Source: Methanomassiliicoccales archaeon RumEn M1 (lineage in GTDB: Archaea; Thermoplasmatota; Thermoplasmata; Methanomassiliicoccales; Methanomassiliicoccaceae). Taken from it: a stretch of DNA of 64,000 bases. The notes beneath the pieces were generated by a model, which did no database searches, had not been told where the DNA came from, and saw only the letters and a program-made list of their open reading frames with translations. Of this stretch, positions 27,822 through 35,808 are shown piece by piece. The translations under genes were made by a program, and so were the position numbers. The stretch spans positions 35,467 to 99,466 of the forward strand of contig LJKK01000143.1 in the NCBI GenBank assembly GCA_001421185.1. Reading direction: 5' to 3'. How positions within the stretch are numbered: the stretch's first letter is position 1; each line of letters opens with the position of its first letter.

Positions 27822-28366
27822 CGCGAGACGAATATGCGGTACTTCTGGCTGGGGTCCGAGAGCTCGTCCTCGATGCGCTTGGCGATGAGCTTCTGGGGCT
27901 GCTTCACCGTGGTCACGCGCTTGGATATGTCGGCGTAGTCGAGGAAGGGGCCCTTCTTCCGCTCCTCCACGATGGCCCACATGGTCTTCTTCCCCAGGCC
28001 GGGTATGAGCTCCAGCATGTGGAACCGGGTGGTGATCGCCTGGGCCTCGTTGAAGAACTTGACGAAGCGCTCCTCCTGCGAGTTCACGATGTCCAGCAGT
28101 ATGTACGGCAGCTCGGCCTGGGCGGCCGCGGTCAGCTCCTCGTACCCGATGCGCCTCTTCACGTGGGTGATCTGGTCGCGCTTCTCTGGCTCCTTACCGA
28201 TGTAGACCCTGTCCCCGATGGTGATAATGGCATCAGGCTTGGGTACGAGCTCGAAGAGCTTGAACTCCGAGTCCCCGATCGCCATCACCAGCGGCTCCTT
28301 CTTAAAACTCTTGTCAGTAGGCAGGCCCTGCGGTAAGTAGTCTAATACAAGCGCGTAATCCTCCAT
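27818..28366 (-). CDS. DUF655 protein (helix-hairpin-helix RNA/DNA-binding)
   Basis: A 182-residue protein of the archaeal DUF655 family, normally adjacent to KsgA and Rpo4. It has an N-terminal beta-rich domain (YVLD-type start MEDYALVLDYLPQG; IGDRVYIGK) and a helix-hairpin-helix stretch (LELIPGLGKKTMWAIVEERKK). The start ATG 28366 follows Rpo4 by 19 bases. It is thought to act in RNA processing or ribosome maturation, by context only. Confidence 0.9.
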   Translation of the reverse strand: MEDYALVLDYLPQGLPTDKSFKKEPLVMAIGDSEFKLFELVPKPDAIITIGDRVYIGKEPEKRDQITHVKRRIGYEELTAAAQAELPYILLDIVNSQEERFVKFFNEAQAITTRFHMLELIPGLGKKTMWAIVEERKKGPFLDYADISKRVTTVKQPQKLIAKRIEDELSDPSQKYRIFVSR

Positions 28367-28385
28367 GTGATCAGCCCGGCTGCTT

Positions 28386-28706
28386 CTACCGATAGTCTTG
28401 CACGGTAGATAATATCTGTTCGATGTTCTTCTTCTCCAAGACCATCCTTTCCTTGGAGAACAGCACACGTACGTCGTCGGGATGGGACGGTAGGATGTCA
28501 GCGATCTTGGCGCAGAGAGCCTCGCTGATGAATCCCAGTTCGGCCAGCTTGGCCTGTAGCTCCCTTGCCTTGTCGGCCGGGAGCTTTGCTACCTTCTGAG
28601 CATGGTCGAGAGCCAGCTTCTGGTCCGGCGCCAGCTCGCGCTGCTCTGCCGAACCTTCCAATAGCTCCTTGACCTCTGCCAGGGTGACGTAGCGCTCCTC
28701 GGACAT
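28386..28706 (-). CDS. rpo4: DNA-directed RNA polymerase subunit Rpo4 (RpoF)
   Basis: Stalk subunit of archaeal RNA polymerase, partner of Rpo7. The 106-residue protein has the HRDC-like helical pattern of the Rpb4/RpoF family (VTLAEVKELLE, then LALDHAQKVAKLPADKARELQAKL and the C-terminal LPSHPDDVRVLFSKERMVL). Operon position between L21e and DUF655 is the classic archaeal arrangement. Confidence 0.92.
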   Translation of the reverse strand: MSEERYVTLAEVKELLEGSAEQRELAPDQKLALDHAQKVAKLPADKARELQAKLAELGFISEALCAKIADILPSHPDDVRVLFSKERMVLEKKNIEQILSTVQDYR

Positions 28707-28715
28707 GTGGTGACC

Positions 28716-29009
28716 TCAGAGTGCCTTCTTCAGGTGTTCTGGCCTGGTGATTACCGTCTTGAGCTTGTTGCCGTCGCGGAGCTCCACGACGAAGGCTCGA
28801 CCCTGCTGTCCAGTCACCACTCCGGTCTTTCCCTGGAAGCGGGAGTGCGGAAGCCCGTAGTGTATGGAGGGGTCGATGACCACGCTCACCTTCTCGCCCA
28901 TGTCGAACGTGCGGAACTCGTGGGTGATGGGGGTCTTGCCCTTCAGGCGGGGAGTCTTCCTGAAGATCTGGCGCGTCTTGCTCCGGGTGCCTTTGGATGC
29001 CTTAACCAT
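28716..29009 (-). CDS. rpl21e: 50S ribosomal protein L21e
   Basis: The 97-residue protein begins MVKASKGTRSKTRQIFRK and has the family segments VSVVIDPSIHYGLPHSRFQGKTG and VVTGQQGRAFVVEL. It is a complete, normal-length archaeal L21e, three bases downstream of the pus10 stop. Confidence 0.95.
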   Translation of the reverse strand: MVKASKGTRSKTRQIFRKTPRLKGKTPITHEFRTFDMGEKVSVVIDPSIHYGLPHSRFQGKTGVVTGQQGRAFVVELRDGNKLKTVITRPEHLKKAL

Positions 29010-29012
29010 TTT

Positions 29013-30251
29013 TCATCCCTCGTTAGCGTTATCGATGATCTGTATCACATCCAGCGCGGTAACCTGGCAGGGGACACCGAGCGAACCGGCCAGGGATGGC
29101 ACGGTCCTCCCTCCGTCACCGCTGACGAACTCCTTGACATAGGTCCCGGACTCCGTTCTCAGCCTGAGGACGAGCTTGTCCTCCTCCAGCGACTCTATGG
29201 CCAGTTCCCGGATGGTCCGCTCCCTGGCCAGGTCGGCCCGTCGGTGGGCGACCCTCGTTGGCGTCTGCTGGGTGATACGCGCTTGGTTTAGCGATTTGAC
29301 TACCTCATCCATCCTCCCCTTATTAACTTTACCTTGAATGGACACTTCCGCGCGGTACACCTTGTCGGGGGTGGCTGCCTTGATCTGGCGCACCTCGTCC
29401 CGGGTGCTCCATCGCAGCTCGGAGAAGTCGGCGAGGCCTCTTCCGTTCTCGTTGGCGAGCCTCTCCATTTCTTGAAGGTCGAGATATCTCTTTCGTGGCT
29501 CGGCGATCTCTAGGATGAACGGCCGGCCGGTGCCTAGCATGCGGGCGTCGATGTCCTCGCGCCCCATCCCATGGAAGAAATGGTCCCGCCCCTCGGCCTC
29601 GCGCACCAGCGGGTCGCCGATGAGCTCCTGCACGCTGTCCGGGTACATCTTCCCCGCCCCGCCGCACCGCTTGCAGCCCTTTCCCCGGCAGATCCGGCAC
29701 GGCCACCGGGTCTGGGGGATCTCCCTCGAGTACTTGCGGTAGCGGCCGTAGATGAACAAGGGGGCGATGTTAAGCTCGACATGGCCGAAGCGGGTGTCGA
29801 CCAAGGCAACGACGTCCGGGGAGGTGAAATCGACGTCCTTGTGCACGGTGGCCTCGACCAGCTTGCCTATCTCCCGGTTGAGCTCCGCCTTGATGGGCTC
29901 GGCCGTCTCCCCTCCGACCTCGGACCATAGCTGCTCCTCGCGGTCCTGCAGGACCGGGTCGACCCTCGTGCCGATGAGGAACGTTCCGTACTCTATCTCG
30001 GACAGCTTCTCGGCCGCCGCCTCGGCGAAGCGGGGCAGCTGCTCGAACAGGTCCTCGCAGAGCCAGCACGTCTCGTGCGGGGGGAGCTCCTCGCTCCTGG
30101 CCCCGCGGTCCAGCGCCACCGCGATGCGCATGTCGCGCCCCCTTTCCTTGTTCGTGGTGCCGCTCTCCACCTGGGCGAAGAGGCGGCCCAGGCAGTGGTC
30201 GCAAAGGTCGCGTTGCAGCGCCCGTTCGGCCCGGTCTATGATCTTGTTCAT
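29013..30251 (-). CDS. pus10: tRNA pseudouridine synthase Pus10
   Basis: Makes pseudouridine 54 (and 55) in archaeal tRNAs. The 412-residue protein has an N-terminal zinc-binding region (CDHCLGRLF, then CWLCEDLF), a THUMP-like section with CRICRGKGCKRCGGAGK, and the catalytic domain containing GREDIDARMLGTGRPF with the active Asp. The gene follows the KH protein after a promoter-like element, and its stop is 3 bases before L21e. All expected motifs are present. Confidence 0.93.
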   Translation of the reverse strand: MNKIIDRAERALQRDLCDHCLGRLFAQVESGTTNKERGRDMRIAVALDRGARSEELPPHETCWLCEDLFEQLPRFAEAAAEKLSEIEYGTFLIGTRVDPVLQDREEQLWSEVGGETAEPIKAELNREIGKLVEATVHKDVDFTSPDVVALVDTRFGHVELNIAPLFIYGRYRKYSREIPQTRWPCRICRGKGCKRCGGAGKMYPDSVQELIGDPLVREAEGRDHFFHGMGREDIDARMLGTGRPFILEIAEPRKRYLDLQEMERLANENGRGLADFSELRWSTRDEVRQIKAATPDKVYRAEVSIQGKVNKGRMDEVVKSLNQARITQQTPTRVAHRRADLARERTIRELAIESLEEDKLVLRLRTESGTYVKEFVSGDGGRTVPSLAGSLGVPCQVTALDVIQIIDNANEG

Positions 30252-30311
30252 AATGTCACCTGATGGCGATGCGGTCGTCCGCCGTCCTCGCCCTGGCCCC
30301 CAAAGATGCTT

Positions 30312-30320
30312 GGATATAAA
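30312..30320 (-). promoter_or_regulatory. TATA box for the pus10 operon
   Basis: TTTATATCC on the minus strand, about 60 bases upstream of the Pus10 start. The corrected KH-gene stop at 30348 leaves this as a proper intergenic promoter for the pus10-L21e-rpo4-DUF655-ksgA operon. Confidence 0.6.
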
Positions 30321-30347
30321 CTCCTTGCTCCGGCCTCGCGGCCCTCT

Positions 30348-30883
30348 TCAGGAGAAGCCCATCTCGGCGATGCGCAGCGTAGCCTGGACCTCTCCAGGTA
30401 CCGGTACACGGTGGCGTGCTCCGAACCGCGCAGGATCATCTCCACCGCCTTCTTGGCCACTGGAAGCTGGACCGAATTGCCGATGAGCGCCACGGTCGAA
30501 CCGTAGATGGACACGTTGGCCCCGGTCAGGTCCTCTATTATCCGCCGGGTCTTGCCATTGGTGCCGATCAACCGCGAACGCATGCGGCTCAGCTTGTCGG
30601 ACTTCTTGCCCACGAAGTCGCCGATCTCCACGATCTCCAGGTACTCGTCCTCGTCCAGCAGTCGCATGGCCCGGTGGGGGGCGAAGCCCCTCCCGATGGC
30701 CTTGACGAGGTCCATGACCTTGAGCGCGGCGAGCGGGTCGTTGGGGTTGTCCCTGATGTTCACCTCGCCCTCGCTGTCGATGTCCAGTCTGACCCCGGCG
30801 CGCCTCTCGATCAGCTCCTTGGTCTCGCCTCCCTCGCCGATGAGCGCACCGACGCGGTCCTTTGGAATGCGCACCAGTCTCAT
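30348..30883 (-). CDS. KH-domain RNA-processing protein (Krr1-like, one frameshift)
   Basis: A pre-rRNA-processing-type protein with two KH domains; about 177 residues after correction. KH1 reads IPKDRVGALIGEGGETKELIE, KH2 has SRLIGTNGKTRRIIEDLTGA, and TVYRYLE follows. The raw frame runs on to 30248 without conserved sequence. Adding one G near 30390-30394 gives EVQATLRIAEMGFS and a stop at 30348, as in homologues, which leaves the pus10 promoter free. The start overlaps the RIO1 stop (ATGA). It sits in the aIF1A-rio1-KH operon. Confidence 0.88.
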
Positions 30884-31665
30884 TCTTCCATCTCCGTAAT
30901 GTCCTTGAATATGTCCTCGCGGTCCTTTATATCAACGCCGCGGGAACGGAAGAAGCGGTTTATGTTGTCTATGTCCCTGTACAGGAAATCCTTGGCGTTG
31001 GCGTGGTCTACCAGGACCGCCTGGCCGACATCGATGATGAACGCCTTGCGGCGATAGTAGAGTATGTTGTACTCGCTCAGGTCGGCGTGCACCAGGCCCG
31101 CCTCCTGGTAGGACAGCCGCATCTGCTCCAGCAAATACTCGTACATCTCGGTCGGGTCCTCTATGATCACGTCCTTGAGCAGGGGGGCCGGCGCCTTCTG
31201 CGTGCCGATGTACCTCATGACCACCATGTTGCGGTGGAAGCGCAGCGGCTGGGGGACGTTCACGCCCGCGTCGTGCATGCGCTGCAGGTTGCGGAACTCC
31301 TTGCTGGCCCAGGCCATGATGATCTTCCTCCGGGAGCCGCTCAGGTCCCTGAACCGCTTGTCCCCCTCGATGTACCGGGATATCCGGTTGAAGGTGGCGT
31401 TGGACGTGCGGTATATCTTGAGCGCCACCATCTTGCCCTTGGGGTCGCGGGCGGCGAACACGTTTCCTTCCTTGCCGGTGGAGACCGGATACTCCAGGGT
31501 ATCGATGACCCCGTCCTTCATCAGCTTGTATATGCCTAGGATGGTGTCATCGTCGAACACCTCTGACATGGTCTGGCGCTCATCACCGGTGCGGGTGTTC
31601 TGGCGCAGCTCCATGACCTTGTGCTCGAGGGCATCATAGGCCTCATCCCGAGGCAAAGCGACCAC
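30880..31665 (-). CDS. rio1: RIO1-family serine protein kinase
   Basis: Atypical kinase required for small-subunit maturation in archaea. The 261-residue protein has the ATP loop STGKEGNVFAA, the catalytic VHADLSEYNILY and the metal-binding FIIDVGQAV. These are the signature residues of RIO1. It lies between aIF1A and the KH protein, an order conserved in many archaea. Length is normal. Confidence 0.95.
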   Translation of the reverse strand: MVALPRDEAYDALEHKVMELRQNTRTGDERQTMSEVFDDDTILGIYKLMKDGVIDTLEYPVSTGKEGNVFAARDPKGKMVALKIYRTSNATFNRISRYIEGDKRFRDLSGSRRKIIMAWASKEFRNLQRMHDAGVNVPQPLRFHRNMVVMRYIGTQKAPAPLLKDVIIEDPTEMYEYLLEQMRLSYQEAGLVHADLSEYNILYYRRKAFIIDVGQAVLVDHANAKDFLYRDIDNINRFFRSRGVDIKDREDIFKDITEMEE

Positions 31666-31666
31666 C

Positions 31667-31984
31667 TCAGAAGATGTCTAGGTTCTTGGGTATGGCCCTT
31701 CTGCGGTGCAGATAGCTGGCCTGGGTCTTGGTGTATCGGTACATGATGTCGGCCTTGGTGGGCTCGAACTCCCATGGCTTCACGATGAGCAGGTCGCCCT
31801 CTCGGATCCACATCCGCTTGCGGATCTTTCCGGGGATGCGCCCCATCCTCGATACGCCGTCCTCGCACATCACCTTGATGCGGGACGCTCCCAAGAGCTG
31901 ATCGGCCACTCCGAACATCTCACCTTCTTTGTGATTGGGGAATGGGCAACGTGTGATCTCTTCGCTTTGTTCTTCGGGTCCATA
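31667..31984 (-). CDS. eif1A: Translation initiation factor aIF1A (one frameshift)
   Basis: OB-fold factor that helps position initiator tRNA. The core GASRIKVMCEDGVSRMGRIPGKIRKRMWIREGDLLIVKPWEF is unmistakable. The first ten codons are in another frame: starting at ATG 31984 they read MDPKNK, and restoring one A in the T3 run at 31967-31969 (plus strand) gives KSEEITRCPFPNHKEGEMF. Corrected length is about 106 residues, standard for the family. It heads the aIF1A-rio1-KH operon, with a TATA-like CTTATATATGG on the minus strand at 32062-32072. Confidence 0.92.
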   Translation of the reverse strand, partial: YGPEEQSEEITRCPFPNHKEGEMFGVADQLLGASRIKVMCEDGVSRMGRIPGKIRKRMWIREGDLLIVKPWEFEPTKADIMYRYTKTQASYLHRRRAIPKNLDIF

Positions 31985-32061
31985 TTGGGTCAATGATAGC
32001 CTCCGTGAGGTGCCTCGGTGGAACTGGTCCATTGGGCAAGGATGGGCTTGACATAAACCCA

Positions 32062-32072
32062 CCATATATAAG
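32062..32072 (-). promoter_or_regulatory. TATA box for the aIF1A operon
   Basis: CTTATATATGG on the minus strand is the only AT-rich stretch in this intergenic region, about 85 bases before the aIF1A start. It also lies near the convergent end of the ferritin-like gene. Confidence 0.5.
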
Positions 32073-32155
32073 AATGTAAGCGAACCCCAGCGAATGTGGC
32101 TCCATTCGGCTCGCGTCGGCGTCCTGGCATGAGAAAAAGGAAAAGGGCGGCGGGC

Positions 32156-33343
32156 CTACCTCTGCCTCGCCTGGACCTTCACCCTCTCCTTGCCCCTGCC
32201 GCCCGATGCGCTGACCACCACCTCGGAAGGAGTCCACCTCCCGTTGAGCCGGTCGCGGTAGGCAAAGGACGGCCAGTCCTTGGGGACCTTGTGCTCGGGC
32301 ATGTACTCCATGTTGTAGGGCTGGAGACCCCTCTGCTCCTCCAGTACCCTGTTGACGTAGCCCTTGGTCTCCTCGAACACGATGGGCACTTCGATCCGAT
32401 CGCCGCCCAGCACCTTCTCGGGGTCCTTGTTCTCGAACCTCTGCAGGAGGTCCATGGCCGACCGCACGTGCCCGATCTCGTCCCTCATCATCTCCTCCCA
32501 GAACTGCCTGAACCTCGGGTCGCTCTCCGTCTGGGCGCACGACCAGTAGTTGTACGCTTCGTTCACCTCCATCAGGAAGTTCATCTCCAGCGGGGTCATG
32601 CTGCCGTCCCCCAGGGACTCGTACAGCGTGACGTGCTGCTCTTCCACGTCGGCGATCTCGGTGTAAAGCCCCCGGGCCAGCTCGTCCTCGTACATCTGCC
32701 CGTGGGATTTGTAGAACAGCTCGGTCTGCTGCTCGGCGGACACGATGGTGAAGTAGTTCATCTTGGTCTTGGGGGAGGCGGTGTTCTTGTCCCACGACCT
32801 CCTCATCTCGTCCGACGGGTGCCTGTGGTGCACCCTGGTGGGCCGGCCCTCCTTGATGTCGATGGTGTCCTTGAGGAACTTGCTGGCATCGCCGCCCTCA
32901 AGCTGCTGGTACAGGAAGGCGTAGCGGTACAGATGGTCGAAGTCCTCCAGCAGGGCGAAGTCCAAGGTGGCCTTCTGATACGCGTCCTCCTCGTTCTGGG
33001 CCAGGTTGGCCGTTAGATCGAACGCCACCTGCTCGAAGCCCAAGGTCGTTTCGGTTATCGTCTGCTGGGCGGGGTTCATCCAGTTGACGGCCTGTTGCTG
33101 CATCGAGTCCACCCTTCGGGTGATGGCCAAGGCCTTCTTTACCTCCGGTTTGGGGCACAACCTGGCGATCGCGTGCTTCGTGAGGGTGGCATTGTTCTCG
33201 ATCCCGTTCATCAGTATGACCCTGGTCCGGGTGTGCGGGTCGACGGCCTTCTTGTCGTACGGCACGGTCACCAGTTCCTTCCAGCTCATGGCCTGCTCCT
33301 CGATGGGGGTACCCTTCTCATCGAATGGTCTGAACGCTGTCAT
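32156..33343 (-). CDS. Ferritin-like di-iron protein, unknown function
   Basis: A 395-residue soluble protein. A central four-helix region shows putative metal-ligand motifs: FALLEDFDHLYRYAFL, EIADVEEQHVTLYESL, MEVNEAYNYW and MMRDEIGHVRSAMDLL, that is, two clear ExxH-type pairs plus acidic partners, as in ferritin-like or di-iron oxygenase proteins. The N-terminal 120 residues and the basic C-terminal tail (GGRGKERVKVQARQR) are unassigned. Function is open: iron storage, peroxide scavenging or an oxidase are possible. The gene stands alone. A TATA-like TTTATACGC lies near 33386. Confidence 0.7.
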   Translation of the reverse strand: MTAFRPFDEKGTPIEEQAMSWKELVTVPYDKKAVDPHTRTRVILMNGIENNATLTKHAIARLCPKPEVKKALAITRRVDSMQQQAVNWMNPAQQTITETTLGFEQVAFDLTANLAQNEEDAYQKATLDFALLEDFDHLYRYAFLYQQLEGGDASKFLKDTIDIKEGRPTRVHHRHPSDEMRRSWDKNTASPKTKMNYFTIVSAEQQTELFYKSHGQMYEDELARGLYTEIADVEEQHVTLYESLGDGSMTPLEMNFLMEVNEAYNYWSCAQTESDPRFRQFWEEMMRDEIGHVRSAMDLLQRFENKDPEKVLGGDRIEVPIVFEETKGYVNRVLEEQRGLQPYNMEYMPEHKVPKDWPSFAYRDRLNGRWTPSEVVVSASGGRGKERVKVQARQR

Positions 33344-33533
33344 ATCGCACCTCGAAGGTCGAGGGTGTCAGCGGGTTTTACTTAACCTTTATACGCAATC
33401 TGCGCGAGCTTTCGCATGCTGGTCATTGTTCTGGCGGCCGGCCTTGTCCTCCAAGGGAAAAGGGTCGGCACCTGGCCGGCCGCGCTCTATGCCTGCACTG
33501 AGAAACGGTTATCACCATCCACCGCTCAAGTGG

Positions 33534-34157
33534 ATGAGGATGTCCTTCGTGGAGCCAGGCGTGGAGCTCATCGAGCAGTTCATCGTCGCCATCGGCTACC
33601 CCGGAGTGGCGATGCTCATGGCCCTGGACGCCACCATACTGCCGGTTCCCAGCGCGGCGGTGATGGGCTTCGCCGGCTACGCCTGCTACACCGGCGACAT
33701 GAACATAGCCATCGTGACGCTGGCGGGAGCGGCCGGGAGCACCGCGGGCTCCATGCTCATGTATGCGCTCACGCGGTGGGGAGGACGTCCGTTCCTCGAC
33801 CGCTACGGCCACTATCTCGGACTGAAGGGCGATGGGCTCTCAAGGGCCGAGGCGTGGTTCGAGCGTTATGGCGACACGGCGGTCCTGATCAGCCAGTTCT
33901 TCCCGGTGGTCCGGGACCTGATCCCGTTCCCGGCCGGGGTGGCGAGGATGGACGTCCGGAGGTACGCTCTATACTCTTTCCTCGGCTCAGTACCGTTCTG
34001 TGGCCTCCTGGCCGCGGCCGGATTGATGGCCGGTCCGGCCTGGCAGGAGGCGGTCGAGCTGGTGGACCGGTACGACCTCGTGCTGGTGGCGGTGTTCTGC
34101 GCCGGCCTTGTGGCGTACTATGCGGCCATGAAGTGGAAGGCGCCCCGACAGGCGTGA
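33534..34157 (+). CDS. DedA family membrane protein
   Basis: A 207-residue SNARE-associated/DedA (VTT) protein, probably a lipid transporter in the membrane. It has about five hydrophobic segments, starting with GYPGVAMLMALDATILPVP, then GSTAGSMLMYALTRWGGR, ISQFFPVVRDLIPFPAGVARMDVRRY (the family signature with Arg/Pro) and a C-terminal helix pair. The start ATG 33534 or 33540 is equally possible. The long open frame upstream is not conserved. Confidence 0.85.
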   Translation: MRMSFVEPGVELIEQFIVAIGYPGVAMLMALDATILPVPSAAVMGFAGYACYTGDMNIAIVTLAGAAGSTAGSMLMYALTRWGGRPFLDRYGHYLGLKGDGLSRAEAWFERYGDTAVLISQFFPVVRDLIPFPAGVARMDVRRYALYSFLGSVPFCGLLAAAGLMAGPAWQEAVELVDRYDLVLVAVFCAGLVAYYAAMKWKAPRQA

Positions 34158-34360
34158 CGCTCAGGCCCGTCCATCGCCCTGATCGGTGGACTTTGAGCTG
34201 CAATTGGCGGGCCTTCCAGACCTGGTGGCGATGACCTTGCCTTCTCCAACAGGGCCAGGCACTGACGCACATGTTCCTTGTCGATGCTGATGGCGTCACC
34301 GATTGCCTAGCCGTCACATGGCCTTCCTGGACAGCGAACGTGCGAACTGCACACCGTCCT

Positions 34361-34897
34361 TCACTTCTTCGGCTGCCGATCGAAGAAGATGTTCTTGCCC
34401 GTGGCGGAGAGAGGTATGCCATGGCTGAGGACCGACCGTCCGATCCCGAGCCGCTTGGCCGCCACGCCGATGCGGTACATGATGCGATTGTCCACGTTCA
34501 TGTTAGAGGCGATCTTGACCGCCGAGCCAAGCGCGATGCCGAGGTCGAGGCAGCGAATGGAGCAGTTGGGTCCGTCGAAATCGGCCGACAGCGAGTGGCG
34601 GTTGAACTCCTCACAGGTCGGATGTCCGCATGCACCGCAGTTCAGTCCTGCCCCCTTGTGCGGCAAGAGGCCAATCATGACGACCGCGTCGGCGTCCAGA
34701 ACGTTCCGACCGTCTCGCTCCCAACCGGCATGGTCGCGCTCCTGAGCGAGCTTCAGCATCTCGTTGCCGACCGCGGCCTTCTGCTCGTCGGTCAGTAGGA
34801 TGGTCTCGATGAAGTCCTGCCCCAGCCCCTTGGGCGCGGTCCTGGCGGCCAGCTCCATGAGGCCTCCGACCGTTCTGACGGTGTCCTTGATGGTCAT
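34361..34897 (-). CDS. DUF2148 Fe-S protein
   Basis: A 178-residue protein of the DUF2148 family, small ferredoxin-like proteins found in methanogens and sulfate reducers. Four cysteines are seen: NCGACGHPTC, then CSIRC further on, the pattern expected for a 4Fe-4S cluster. The start ATG 34897 lies 27 bases from a TAATAAT element (34921-34927). Function in electron transfer is inferred. It is a lone gene near tRNA-Glu. Confidence 0.8.
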   Translation of the reverse strand: MTIKDTVRTVGGLMELAARTAPKGLGQDFIETILLTDEQKAAVGNEMLKLAQERDHAGWERDGRNVLDADAVVMIGLLPHKGAGLNCGACGHPTCEEFNRHSLSADFDGPNCSIRCLDLGIALGSAVKIASNMNVDNRIMYRIGVAAKRLGIGRSVLSHGIPLSATGKNIFFDRQPKK

Positions 34898-35082
34898 GGA
34901 CGCTTGATGCCCGTCCGCTCTAATAATCAGTTCCGGCGGAGCAAGCTCACCGATGCGGGTCGGATGCATCGACGGCGGTCACCAAAGGACCTGCCAGCAT
35001 GACGCTTCGCTCGGTTCAGGGACGCTGTCCAGTGAGAATAGCTAAGGGTTAAGTACTAGATTCTTTATCGAACCTGCCACAC

Positions 35083-35157
35083 GCTCCCGTAGTGTAGTCC
35101 GGCCAATCATTCGGCCCTTTCGAGGCCGACACCCGGGTTCAAATCCCGGCGGGAGCA
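35083..35157 (+). tRNA. tRNA-Glu (anticodon TTC)
   Basis: A 75-nt class I tRNA. The acceptor stem GCTCCCG pairs with CGGGAGC and is followed by discriminator A. The D-arm is AGTGTAGTCCGGCCAATCAT, the anticodon arm CGGCC-CTTTCGA-GGCCG gives TTC, and the T-arm is CGGGTTCAAATCCCG. The CCA is not encoded. No intron. A TTCTTTATCG element lies just upstream. Confidence 0.93.
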
Positions 35158-35558
35158 CTTCTGTCTCATTTCTGTCTTATCAGATCCTTTGTCATCGGAC
35201 CCTTCCGAACAAGGGGCCTTTCACATCATCGATGGGTTGTCCAGGAGTTGTATCGGGGTCATGAGGAATGTGTCATGCTATGTCATTCCCAACGATCGCG
35301 AGAGTCCTTTCCAGAGGTACGAGCGCGTCCTGTGGGCAGGAATGATGATTGTTGCCGAGCGGTCTTAGCAACCTTACTCTGATCTGCCGCGCTTAAAGGA
35401 GAAGAATAGCGTGATGTGCTCGAACCGCTCCGCTCGAGAAAGGAGGCCTGACCAAGGGATCGTTTCGGAAGTTGGCCGTACCGCCGCTGCTGATGGCCAA
35501 CCACTATTTCGGGAAAGAATCATTAGAGCTGAACAATGTATAGTGGTCTGGTGCGACA
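35158..35558. other. Non-coding stretch between tRNA-Glu and the CopZ-like gene
   Basis: About 400 bases without a gene I can support. Short open frames on the minus strand have no conserved look and no ribosome site. A TATA-like TGTATAGTGG sits about 20 bases before the ATG at 35559. No repeat of the tRNA 3' end or integrase fragment is seen, so a mobile element at the tRNA is not supported. Confidence 0.6.
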
Positions 35559-35765
35559 ATGAACGAGATCACTCTGAACGTAAAGGGCATGAAGTGCGCT
35601 GGCTGCCAGAAAAGGGTCGAGGACGCCCTCGGCGCCATGCCCGGCGTATCCTCCGTCAAGATAGACCTTAAGAAGGGCGAGGTGCAGGTCGCCTACGATG
35701 GAGGATCGACCACTCCCGATCAGATCAGGAAGAAGATCGCCGAGACCGGATACCAGGTGGCGTGA
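35559..35765 (+). CDS. Heavy-metal-associated domain protein (CopZ-like copper chaperone)
   Basis: A 68-residue HMA domain with the metal site GMKCAGC at residues 10-16 and the fold ending ETGYQVA. Such proteins carry Cu(I) to P-type ATPases or to regulators, but none is nearby. The start is ATG 35559. It is a single gene, and the downstream acyl-CoA synthetase is convergent. Confidence 0.9.
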   Translation: MNEITLNVKGMKCAGCQKRVEDALGAMPGVSSVKIDLKKGEVQVAYDGGSTTPDQIRKKIAETGYQVA

Positions 35766-35808
35766 GCGGCCTGGCCGCTTCCCAATGAGCTCGTGGCCCG
35801 CCTCCCGG

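Noticed and set aside
35158..35558. Possible mobile element at tRNA-Glu
   Set aside because: No integrase, no repeat of the tRNA 3' end and no inverted termini were found.
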